Below are positions 13,552-20,000 of a stretch of 20,000 nucleotides of DNA, one piece after another (position 1 is the stretch's first letter; each line of letters begins with the position of its first letter). A model generated the notes under the pieces. The model had not been told where the DNA came from, did no database searches, and was given only the letters and a program-made list of their open reading frames with translations. Made by a program: the position numbers and the translations under genes. This DNA comes from Pigoraptor vietnamica. Lineage: Eukaryota; Opisthokonta; Filasterea. The stretch spans positions 1 through 20,000 of the forward strand of contig CALSCQ010000891.1 of NCBI GenBank assembly GCA_943704525.1, in the 5' to 3' direction.

Positions 13552-15772
13552 ATGGGTGCGATTCGCCTCCACCCTCCGGCGGTTTGCGCCCTTGCGCTTC
13601 TCATCGCCTGTCAACTAATACTGGCACTATCCGCGCGAGGTGCCGCCGCGCGGACATGTCCTCCGGGCTGCTTCCTGGACGAGTATGCGGTTGGCGGCTG
13701 CGCTGTGTGTCCCCCCGGGCAATACTCTTCAACATGGGACGCCCACGACTGTCTGCCGTGCCGGAGTGACGATGTGTGCACGTCAGGCCTGCTCATTCCG
13801 CCACGCGCGTGCACGTCCGTGCAGCATTTCTGTCCGCTGGGTGGGTCGACGTCCCCAACGGAGACGGGGTGGCAGGACCTTCCCCTGCTCACGCGCAACT
13901 ACACCGCCAAGGATCGCCCGATAGTGCCGAACTTTTTCTTCGCGACATCCACGACGGAGCACGTTCCGGGCACAGTAACGGCCACCGACTTACTACGGAG
14001 CGATTCGTGGGACAAGGACAGCGTCAATGTCTTCCTCCTCGTTGCGTACTTTGCGTCCGTCGTCGTCCTTCTCCCGCTGCTCGTGTTCACGGTGCGAGGA
14101 CGTCGCCTGCTCCGCGCTATCGACCGCGTCTACGAGGTGCCCACGCGTGACATTGCCGTGCCCCTCACCCCGGACGTCCGCGTCGCCGTGAACGTCGTTC
14201 CCGTACGCACGCAGAGCCTTTCCCGCGGCATCTTCACCGTCCTTGCGTTACTCGGCGCACTCGTCGCCGCCTGTTACGTCATACAGGACTTTCACGCGAA
14301 CAGGTACATCGAACAGCGCTCGCTCGTGCCGATTACGGCGCTGAACGAGGCGAGCGACCCTCGTTTCAAGGTGGACGACGACGTATCGGACACGTACCCG
14401 GCGCCCGTGTTTGTGTTTCTGTTGCTGGGGACGAACTTTGCGGCGGAGAACACGACGCTGTCGGTCGCGGCGACGTTCGACGACGGCACTGTCGCAAACG
14501 AAACGGTCAACATCGACGATGTCGGGCCAGTATGGTGAGCGGCGTTGCAACTCCGTTCTTCTTTGTGTTTGGTTTATTGAAAGGAGTTCGTTGTCTCTCG
14601 CCTTTCCCATCTGCTATTCCGCAGCCTCCTGCGCCACCCCCAACCACGGCATTTACCCATTCGTCAACGGTTACACGTGCAGGGCCCATCCCACGCGCTT
14701 TCCGACGGACGCGAAAGTCCGCGAGCCCAGCTTTATACGCAATTCGAAGGGCTCCTCTGTCGTGGGGCATTGGGGTGCGTGGGTCACGGACGCTCTTGAC
14801 GAGTGGGAGGACCAACGTCCCATCGACCCATCGACGAAGTTTGGAGAGCGGGCGAATTTTGATGGTGTTGTTCCCGAGGGCAGGACGCGCATTCGTCCGC
14901 CGGAAATGGCGTCGCTTCGCTCTCCCGACGACATGGCGCTGTGTCGCGCGCGCGGACGGGGTCACTGCACGCTCGTCATGATGAAGCGCAACTACGGCCT
15001 CAACTTGCGCGAGATTACCTTCGGGAGGCGCGTGAGCTACACGTTCTACATGGGCACGGCGGGCACTGCGCCGGCGGTGGTTCAAGCGATGCGATTTCGG
15101 ATCGTGACGATGTCGTGGCGTATGGGGAAGGTCGACGGCGTCAACCGCAACGCGCTCACGTGGATCGAGGGCGGCATGGTGACGATAAGGCACGCGCTGA
15201 TAGACAACGAGTTTGGCATGAGCTCTCTTCGGGGCGGCCATCTCACGGGCGTCCAATACTCGAAGACGCTGCTGCGCGGGCCGCACATGGAGCCCCTGTC
15301 GCGTGGGTTCGACTTGCAGCCCGGCGAGCGCTCGGAAGGGCTGCGATTGCCTGGCGAGAACTCGGTACTCAATTCCTTCAGCGACTTTCTCGTCACGTTT
15401 CCGTCGCAAGGGGCTGCGACGTGGCCCATCTTCTCCATCGACCTCAGTGCGCCGCCGTCTGTGCTGCAGATCGACATATTCGAGCACATCACAGTAACTG
15501 CCTTCCTGACGTCCCTCGTCAGTCTGCCCGCGGCACTCCTCGGCGGCGTCGGGCTCGTGTACACGGTCTTTGTGGTACTGTCGAACCGATATCCGCGCTC
15601 GTTTTGGGTCTCGAAGTGGCGCCGTATACGACGGCAGACGGAGTCGTTCTCACGGCGTGTCAGCTTGAATACCAAGCCGGGTGTGGCAGATGAGACGACG
15701 GCCCTCCACGTGACTAGCGCCGATTACCACCTTCTCGACGTGGCCGGGGAGGATCCTCAGTACAGTAAATAG
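13552..15772 (+). CDS. Secretory-pathway membrane protein: signal peptide, Cys-rich ephrin-receptor-like module, three membrane spans
   Basis: I cannot name the family. Exon 1 (13552-14534, donor TG|GTGAGC) joins exon 2 at 14683-15772 in phase, giving 690 residues. Residues 1-30 form a signal peptide with a hydrophobic ALALLIACQLILAL core. Residues 33-90 hold nine cysteines in a pattern (CAVCPPGQYSS then DCLPC) like GCC2/GCC3 ephrin-receptor-like repeats. Predicted spans lie at about 158-182 (VFLLVAYFASVVVLLPLLVF), 225-243 and 597-628. A basic loop (RGRRLLRAIDR) after span 1 fits the cytosol, putting the large 245-595 domain outside; its NTT and NET sequons agree with this. A tail of about 60 residues follows span 3. 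It could be a surface receptor or a membrane structural protein. A pyrimidine-rich acceptor at 14624 is out of phase with the only good donor, so the exon 2 start is uncertain. Confidence 0.82.
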
Positions 15773-15795
15773 CGCATGTGCAAGTGCACGGAGAG

Positions 15796-15814
15796 CAGGG
15801 GTTCAGTACCCCTG
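15796..15814 (+). other. Perfect 7-bp stem hairpin just after a stop codon
   Basis: CAGGGGT and ACCCCTG pair perfectly around a 5-nt loop, 23 nt past the TAG of the membrane protein gene. It could be a 3' UTR structure. Hairpins of this size also occur by chance in GC-rich DNA. Confidence 0.4.
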
Positions 15815-15925
15815 ACGGAGAGTCCATGGAGAGTCCATTCACTAGGACCTGTCCGTGTTGCGAGCCTGCCGCTGCAATGGATCGCGACGCGGTTGCGGTT
15901 GTGCGTGCTGAAGCAGAAGCCTACT

Positions 15926-16101
15926 GTGGCTGCATGTGGCCTTCCGTCCAACTTCCGTTCCATTCATGTGGCTCATGTGGCTGCATGTGGCCTTCCGTCC
16001 AACTTCCGTTCCATTCATGTGGCTGCATGTGGCCTTCCGTCCAACTTCCGTTCCATTCATGTGGCTGCATGTGGCCTTCCGTCCAACTTCCGTTCCATTC
16101 A
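15926..16101 (+). repeat. Four-copy 42-bp minisatellite, open in several frames
   Basis: Near-identical units begin with GCATGTGGCCTTCCGTCC at 15932, 15983, 16025 and 16067. Spacings are 51, 42 and 42 bp; the first gap has an extra 9 bp. Because 42 and 51 are multiples of three, each frame encodes a perfect peptide repeat (14 residues per unit on the plus strand), and the reverse strand is also open. I annotate it as a DNA repeat, not a gene. Confidence 0.93.
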
Positions 16102-16266
16102 CCTTCTGGGAATTCGCTTCGTTTACTTAAAGCGCGTGCGTGCACGGGGCCAGCCCGGCACAGCGTACGCTATAGCGAGTGAAAAAATTAACCGACAACG
16201 CGCACCCACGTGCCGACACGTCAAGTGGGCTATATACAAACTATCACCTTTACGCGCGCACATCGC

Positions 16267-16857
16267 TCAAGCCGTTGCGTGATACTTCGCGTCCTGGCGA
16301 GCGTCCTCGTGCGCCGCTCCGTCCGCAACAAACACGGCGAGGAACTGCGAGAAGCTGAGCGTGATAGCGCCGGCAAGGCCCGCACCGACGTACTTGCACG
16401 TCGTCGTGTCGTAAAAGTCGCTCGTGTCGCACTTGTCGCCGCTAATGAACTGCTGCGTCGCGTAGTTGACCAGGAAGAGGGACAGCGCCGTATTCATGGA
16501 AGCAAACTTGCCGCCGAGGCTCGAGCGGGAGAAGAGCCCGACGATTGTGAACAGCTGGAAGAACACGATGAGCCAGAAGTACCACATGTCCTTTCGAATC
16601 GCACTCGCCGTGATGAGATTGAGCGAGAGGAACATGCCGGGGTCCTGGTACAGCTTCCCGAGGAAGATGGCGAAGAGGACCTCGCCCGCCTGCGCAGACA
16701 AGAACAAGGACGGCCCACTTTAGGTTGGAAGAGAACCGCTGGAATAACGCCCCAGTTCGCCGTTGTTGCCTCCTTTTCTCAGCGGCCTAAATTTCAAGCA
16801 ACTCACCAGGATAAGGAACGACGTAACGAGCTTGAGAATCGTCGTTACGGCCGCCAT
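16267..16857 (-). CDS. Small membrane protein with about four transmembrane spans (two exons)
   Basis: I do not recognise the family. Exon 1 is 16857-16807 and exon 2 is 16689-16267. The intron has donor GTGAGT and acceptor TTGTTCTTGTCTGCGCAG, phase 0. The product is 157 residues, stop TGA. Hydrophobic segments include residues 3 to about 28 (TILKLVTSFLIL joined to AGEVLFAIFLG), WYFWLIVFFQLFTIVGLF, MNTALSLFLVNYATQQF and a final GAGLAGAITLSFSQFLAVFV, followed by a short polar tail. A hydrophilic loop between spans 3 and 4 has two cysteines (DKCDTSDFYDTTTC) that could form a disulfide. Size and topology resemble MARVEL or CASP-like proteins, but no diagnostic residue was checked. The start codon context AAAATGGCGG overlaps a YY1-like motif, probably by chance. 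The gene converges on the membrane protein gene at 13552-15772. Confidence 0.82.
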
Positions 16858-17783
16858 TTTGTGCTTCTCGTCGCTGTGACGCACTGCACGATGGAAGTGG
16901 GCCAACTGTCTGTGGCAAACAATGCGGCGGGACCGAGCTGGCTGTCGCACGTTGAGTTGGTCGCTGGCGTTGTGTGAATCGCAGATACTGCTGCCGCGGC
17001 AGTTGAAGTATGCAAGAGTGCCGTCGTGGAGGAACGGCGTAAGAGTTTTTATACGTCGTTTTGCCGTGTGTGCATGCAGAGTGGTCGTGTCACGTTGGCC
17101 TACGCAGTCCGGCGGTGGCACAAGCCACTGTTTTCCGAAAAGGAAATCAGCTGCCGTCTATTTTTACACTTTCCTTTTTTAACTGCCGTCTATTTTTACA
17201 CTTTCCTTTTTTAACAATTTGAGGCGTTCTCCGTGCACATTCTTTTTATTTTTGCTTTATTTTGTACTGAAAATTATATTCGAATTTTGCGGCATTGGAG
17301 GGGTAACACTGGACATGTCCCGCCCTTGGTGCGACACGGGAGCTTTCCATTCCTTTGCCCCCATTTGGCGCACGTCACACCCGTGCAATGCCGGCGCCGG
17401 TGTCGCACACGCATGGCGGGCATGTCCCGCTCGGAAACTAATCGGGAGCAGTGGTGTCGACGGGAGCAACTCCTGCCTTGGTGTGCGACAGCCGTGCGAC
17501 TTGGAGTCTGGCGCCGGCCGGTCCGTCCGCGGCTAAGCCGGTGCGAGTTCCGGCGGCATGTCAGAACAGTGCCGGCTTTAATGAGTCGTTCGACAGAGCG
17601 CTCGTGGTGTCACTGTGCACTTGACAGGTGGAGTGTTCCAAGCCCGTGGGACACTGATTGTATGCCCAGCGCAGCGCCGAGTGACTCAAGTTTTGTACAG
17701 CGAAAGCCGAGAGAAACCGATTCACTTGGCCTGATAAAAACAACGCAAGGTTTTACAACACACTGAGACTGACGGAGGTGACA
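16858..17783. other. Intergenic region with tandem and inverted repeats, no supported gene
   Basis: These 926 bp are upstream of the four-span gene and downstream of the small Cys-rich gene, both on the minus strand. They contain a 32-bp tandem repeat (17151-17214), then a T-rich stretch to about 17290. From 17310 to 17560 GC-rich sequence carries recurring motifs (CATGTCCCGC twice, CCTTGGTGTGCGAC/CCTTGGTGCGAC, and GTGCGACAC inverted as GTGTCGCAC), including the palindrome GGACATGTCC at 17311. Open frames of 105-177 codons cross it, but they lack recognisable domains and I do not call them genes. Confidence 0.55.
17151..17214 (+). repeat. Perfect 32-bp tandem duplication
   Basis: Two identical 32-bp copies at 17151-17182 and 17183-17214, each starting CTGCCGTCTATTTTTACACT and ending in a T run plus AA. 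Identity without any substitution suggests a recent slippage or duplication event upstream of the four-span gene. Confidence 0.95.
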
Positions 17784-17948
17784 TCAACAGTGACAACAGT
17801 TTGCGCACGCACGACACGACCCAGCGCAGCAGTTGCGAATGCCGTCGATTATCCCGCTAAAGCAAGCCGCAATACCGCCCAAACATGTCTTGAACCCGTT
17901 TGCGATGGCATTGCACGCGTTGGCGCAGCACGAGAATGCAGACCCCAT
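17784..17948 (-). CDS. Tiny Cys-rich putative N-myristoylated/palmitoylated peptide (54 residues, 12 Cys)
   Basis: An intronless reading frame starts at ATG 17948 and ends TGA 17784. The N-terminus MGSAFSCC fits the N-myristoylation rule (Gly2, small residue then Ser at position 6) with adjacent cysteines suited to palmitoylation, which argues for this start over an in-frame ATG at 18029 that would bury it. The middle is small-residue rich and glycine-zipper-like (CLGGIAACFSGIIDGI); the C-terminus packs seven cysteines (NCCAGSCRACANCCHC). From memory, fungi have families of 50-70 residue proteins with a similar MGxxxSC start and Gly/Ile/Cys body; this is resemblance in pattern, not an alignment. 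A likely site is the cytosolic face of a membrane. No function is known. The start and upstream region recur at 18680-18800. Confidence 0.68.
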   Translation of the reverse strand: MGSAFSCCANACNAIANGFKTCLGGIAACFSGIIDGIRNCCAGSCRACANCCHC

Positions 17949-18050
17949 GGCGTAGAACGGTGGCGCCGGCGCGCGAGCCGTCACTGCATGAAATCTTTCG
18001 GCTTGACTTGAGAACCTTGCGCGCCTCACTGTTCGCGTCTCGCGCGTGTC
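17934..18050 (-). repeat. Duplicated start/upstream block, copy 1 (over the small Cys-rich gene)
   Basis: This block covers the first codons and about 100 bp upstream of the 54-residue gene. It matches 18680-18800 in the same orientation, sharing GAATRCAGACCCCAT (R is G or A), GAAATCTTTCGG and CTGTTCGCGTCTCGC in the same order with small indels between them. Confidence 0.8.
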
Positions 18051-18547
18051 AACCGAAGTCTATGTGTACATTGAATGCCTTCCTTCGAGCTGCGCGGAAC
18101 ACGAGTCATGAGGTCCGGCAAACTCGTCACCACAATCACAGCGGCATGCCCCTTGAACTGAGATTGAGACACGCCAGAAGTCAATCTGCATTGCACTCTT
18201 TCAAATAATTGAGACGACAACGAAAGAACAACTCACTCTGGCTCTGACTGAGAAGACGCATCGGCCCAATCACACCGAACACGAACCTTTTCCGTGAGAA
18301 GATCGCCGTTTTGTGGGCGGTGGGTGTGGTGTGCGCATCGTCTCGCCGCCGTAGAGTAAACACGGCCAAATAGCTATAGGACATTCAAGCGCCGCACCGG
18401 GTAACAAAGGAGGTAGCACGAATGCCAGAGATATTTTCCGAACTAACAAAGCAGTCGTGTGTTACCTGCCGTGTCGAGTGTCCGTCCCGCTTTGCACGCG
18501 CCCGGCGCGAGAGACATAACAACCGAAAATGTGTCGCGAGCTTCACG
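17949..18547. other. Upstream region of the small Cys-rich gene and spacer, no further gene seen
   Basis: The first 100 bp belong to the duplicated block. The rest, 18051-18547, is unremarkable mixed sequence with short open frames on both strands, none with recognisable domains or clear splice partners. Confidence 0.5.
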
Positions 18548-18694
18548 TCACGCGCAGTATGTTGGTGGGGCAGCAAAAAACGCGCGCAGTTTCGCACACA
18601 CAAAAGGCACTAAGACAAGCCGAAGCAATCGAATTCCACACACAAATTCTGAGATGCTCAGTACACTGAAGAGCTCAATGAATACAGACCCCAT
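18548..18694 (-). pseudogene. Diverged partner of the small Cys-rich gene, possibly decayed
   Basis: Within the second copy of the duplicated block the start codon is kept (ATG at 18694). Translation begins MGSVF, matching MGSAF in copy 1, but similarity then ends. The 48-residue frame runs through a hydrophobic LVLVPFV stretch to TGA at 18548, with only three cysteines. The Ser at position 6 of copy 1 is replaced by Ile, weakening the myristoylation signal. It may be a decayed duplicate, or a different small gene that acquired the same promoter and start. Confidence 0.45.
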
Positions 18695-18800
18695 ACGGCG
18701 AGAACGGATTATGCGTCACGAAATCTTTCGGATTGACCGCACATTCAAAGAGTCTTACGTGCGTCACTGCCGGCCCCTGTTCGCGTCTCGCAGGGCGTGT
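18680..18800 (-). repeat. Duplicated start/upstream block, copy 2
   Basis: Second copy of the block at 17934-18050, about 745 bp away and in the same orientation. Shared anchor words appear in the same order, which rules out chance matches of single words. Internal spacing differs by several bases, so the duplication is not very recent. Confidence 0.8.
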
Positions 18801-19079
18801 TAGCGGCTCACGCTCACGCGCGCCAACCGTGAAGGCCGTACTCAGTTACTGTCCGGCACCACTGGCGCAGGCAAATCGTCCAGTTCGAAGAAAAATCGCC
18901 GTTGGATGTGCGGGGTGTGCGCCATTCCTCAGTAATGGGATGGCCGAATATTTCAACCCGAACCGTTTGAATTGACACACTCGGCAGGCGATGTCAATGT
19001 CGACAGTGATTATTTGGCACAGTTTTCCTTCCTCTCGTGCACACTGCAGCTGCAGTGTGTGTCACCTCCGCCGCAGTCG
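18695..19079. other. Spacer and upstream region of the F-box/Sel1 gene
   Basis: Apart from copy 2 of the duplicated block and the palindrome at 19040-19059, I see no gene here. It would contain the promoter of the F-box/Sel1 gene if that is expressed. Confidence 0.5.
19040..19059. promoter_or_regulatory. Perfect 20-bp palindrome upstream of the F-box/Sel1 start
   Basis: CACACTGCAGCTGCAGTGTG is identical to its reverse complement. It ends 20 bp before the ATG at 19080. It includes an E-box-like CAGCTG core flanked by PstI-type CTGCAG half-repeats. It could be a dimeric regulator site or a UTR hairpin; neither is shown. Confidence 0.5.
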
Positions 19080-19988
19080 ATGGACCCGCTGTCGTCCCTC
19101 AGTTTGCTCTCCACCCACCAAACCTCGACATGCTCGCCGGAGGCGATTGTCGTCCACGTGCTGCCCTATCTGACGAATGGCGAGAAGGGTGCGCTGGCCA
19201 AGACGTGCGGTCGTTTCTTTCGCCTCCTTTCGCCACGAGCGCGTGTACCGCCTGTCGTCGCAGTGCACTCGAAAGTACTTTGAGGACGCCGCGTTTGTCG
19301 AGGAGGTGAAGGCGCGCATTCCCGCGGGAAAACTCGTGCTGACTGGAGCCCGTTTGAGTGCGCGATAAGGGCGATGCATTTCGGTCCGTTTGAATTCAAG
19401 CGCGCGCGGATGCTTTTCTACGAAACGCTCGTCGACGAGAACGCAACCGAATTGGAGAAGGCGCGCGCGCACTTGTCCCTCTATGTGGCTCTTTCTGGAG
19501 GAATGGGGCGGCCCTCACGACGACGACGTGTTAGAGCTACACCTTGCCGCTGCGAACGCGAGTGCACCGCTCCTTCTCCGCGCTGGCGAAGACGCTCGCG
19601 ACCCCATCCGTGCGTATGAGAGGGGCCTTTGCCACTATGCTGGCATCGGGACCAGAGTGAACAACCGCATGGCGCATTTACTCTTCCGCGCTTCATCGAA
19701 CGGCGGGTGTGCGACGGGAATGATAATGCTTGGCGACTGTCTATGGCATGCCGTCGGCGTGCGCCGGGACCTAGCGGCGTATACGTCGATGTATGAGAGG
19801 GTGATCGCAATGGTCACTTTCGGGCGATGTTTTCGTTCGGTGACTGGCTCTACGTCGGCAGCGAAGTGCGCAAGGACGAGGCGAGGGGAGTTGCGCTGAT
19901 TCGGCGTGCGGCAGTGGACCAGGGTTGTTGGGAGGCGAAGAAGTGGCTGGAGGATAACGAGGACGAGTTAAAGCTAAAGGCGCTCTGA
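19080..19988 (+). pseudogene. F-box plus Sel1-repeat protein gene, broken by several frameshifts
   Basis: Reading starts at ATG 19080 with an F-box-like helix region (SPEAIVVHVLPYLTNGEKG, then AKTCGRFFRLL). F-boxes normally bind Skp1 in SCF ubiquitin ligases. The protein-like sequence then moves frame near 19220 (to RHERVYRLSSQCTRKYF), meets a stop at 19366-19368, resumes in the first frame (FGPFEFKRARMLFYETLVD), shifts near 19480 (WGGPHDDDVLELHLAAANAS), and shifts again near 19805 (GHFRAMFSFGDWLYVG), ending TGA at 19988. The later part has Sel1/TPR-like units (AYERGLCHYAGIGTRV, MIMLGDCLWHAVGVRRD). No GT-AG introns explain the jumps. Continuous homology-like sequence over four frame changes indicates a decayed copy. 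Clustered sequencing indels are the alternative, though the neighbouring genes read cleanly. Confidence 0.7.
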
Positions 19989-20000
19989 ATGAAAGAAAGT

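Larger units (their letters stand above)
15773..16266. other. Intergenic region between convergent genes, holding a hairpin and a 42-bp minisatellite
   Basis: The region lies between the stop of the membrane protein gene (15772) and the stop of the minus-strand gene (16267). Besides the two repeats listed separately, it contains a tandem GGAGAGTCCAT duplication near 15818-15839. Reading frames are long here mainly because the 42-bp repeat lacks stops. Confidence 0.6.

Noticed and set aside
14507-15487. 326-codon minus-strand frame
   Set aside because: It lies opposite exon 2 of the membrane protein, which has a plausible topology and stop; the reverse frame is Arg/His-rich without domains.
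15776-16282. 168-codon plus-strand frame with perfect 14-residue repeats
   Set aside because: Openness comes from the 42-bp minisatellite, which is open in several frames and strands. The flanks show no domain, and it overlaps the 3' ends of two supported genes.
16847-16860. YY1-like AAAATGGCGG motif over the start codon of the four-span gene
   Set aside because: A short match in a GC-rich 5' end that any ATG-GCG-GCC start would create. There is no evidence that this organism has a YY1-like factor.
17515-17560. Possible tRNA B box (GGTGCGAGTTCC)
   Set aside because: It deviates from GGTTCGANTCC and no A box or cloverleaf could be drawn. No tRNA, rRNA, riboswitch or CRISPR array was found elsewhere in the window.
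17233-17766. 177-codon plus-strand frame in the repeat-rich spacer
   Set aside because: No domain, no splice partner and a composition dominated by Arg/Cys/Trp/Ser. I could not support it as a gene.
6087-19988. Giant-virus origin, suggested by ankyrin, MORN, RING, F-box and Sel1 content in GC-rich DNA
   Set aside because: The ankyrin-RING gene has 14 introns with ordinary GT-AG sites and sits beside a multi-exon cellular TECR gene. No capsid, polymerase or other viral hallmark gene is visible.

Overview
The window is nuclear DNA from a GC-rich, intron-rich unicellular eukaryote. The signs are GT-AG introns in at least six genes, introns of roughly 90-450 bp with frequent GTGAGT/GTACGT donors and CAG acceptors, long (CA)n microsatellites, and a eukaryote-only ER enzyme. 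I cannot name the organism. The gene style would fit an amoebozoan, apusozoan or unicellular holozoan, but nothing here decides between them.

Layout, left to right. (1) 93-1142, plus: last four exons of an unidentified gene ending in a Lys/Arg-rich tail. (2) 1487-3492, minus: an eight-exon trans-2,3-enoyl-CoA reductase (TECR/TSC13), the most secure call; two introns hold long TG microsatellites. (3) 4231-5470, plus: a two-exon unidentified helical protein, head to head with TECR across about 740 bp. (4) 6087-13151, plus: a 15-exon gene for about 1498 residues with ankyrin repeats, two MORN-like repeats, a long coiled coil and a C-terminal C3HC4 RING, hence a probable E3 ubiquitin ligase. (5) 13552-15772, plus: a signal-peptide protein with a Cys-rich ephrin-receptor-like module, three predicted membrane spans and a large ectodomain. 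(6) 16267-16857, minus: a two-exon protein of 157 residues with about four membrane spans. (7) 17784-17948, minus: a 54-residue, 12-cysteine protein starting with an apparent N-myristoylation signal. (8) 18548-18694, minus: a second short reading frame under a duplicated copy of that gene's start and upstream region. (9) 19080-19988, plus: an F-box plus Sel1-repeat gene that changes reading frame about four times and looks decayed.

The genes do not form an obvious pathway. The left 16.9 kb is ordinary intron-bearing sequence. The right 3 kb is more fluid, with short intronless genes, a duplicated promoter/start block, tandem repeats, a perfect palindrome and a decaying repeat-family gene. The most unusual items are the ankyrin-MORN-coiled-coil-RING architecture, the tiny Cys-rich putative lipoprotein with its duplicated leader, and three minisatellites, one of which iterates a 3'-splice-site-like motif inside the last intron of the RING gene. 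Exon joins were chosen by hand from frame continuity and GT-AG rules and have not been checked against transcripts.
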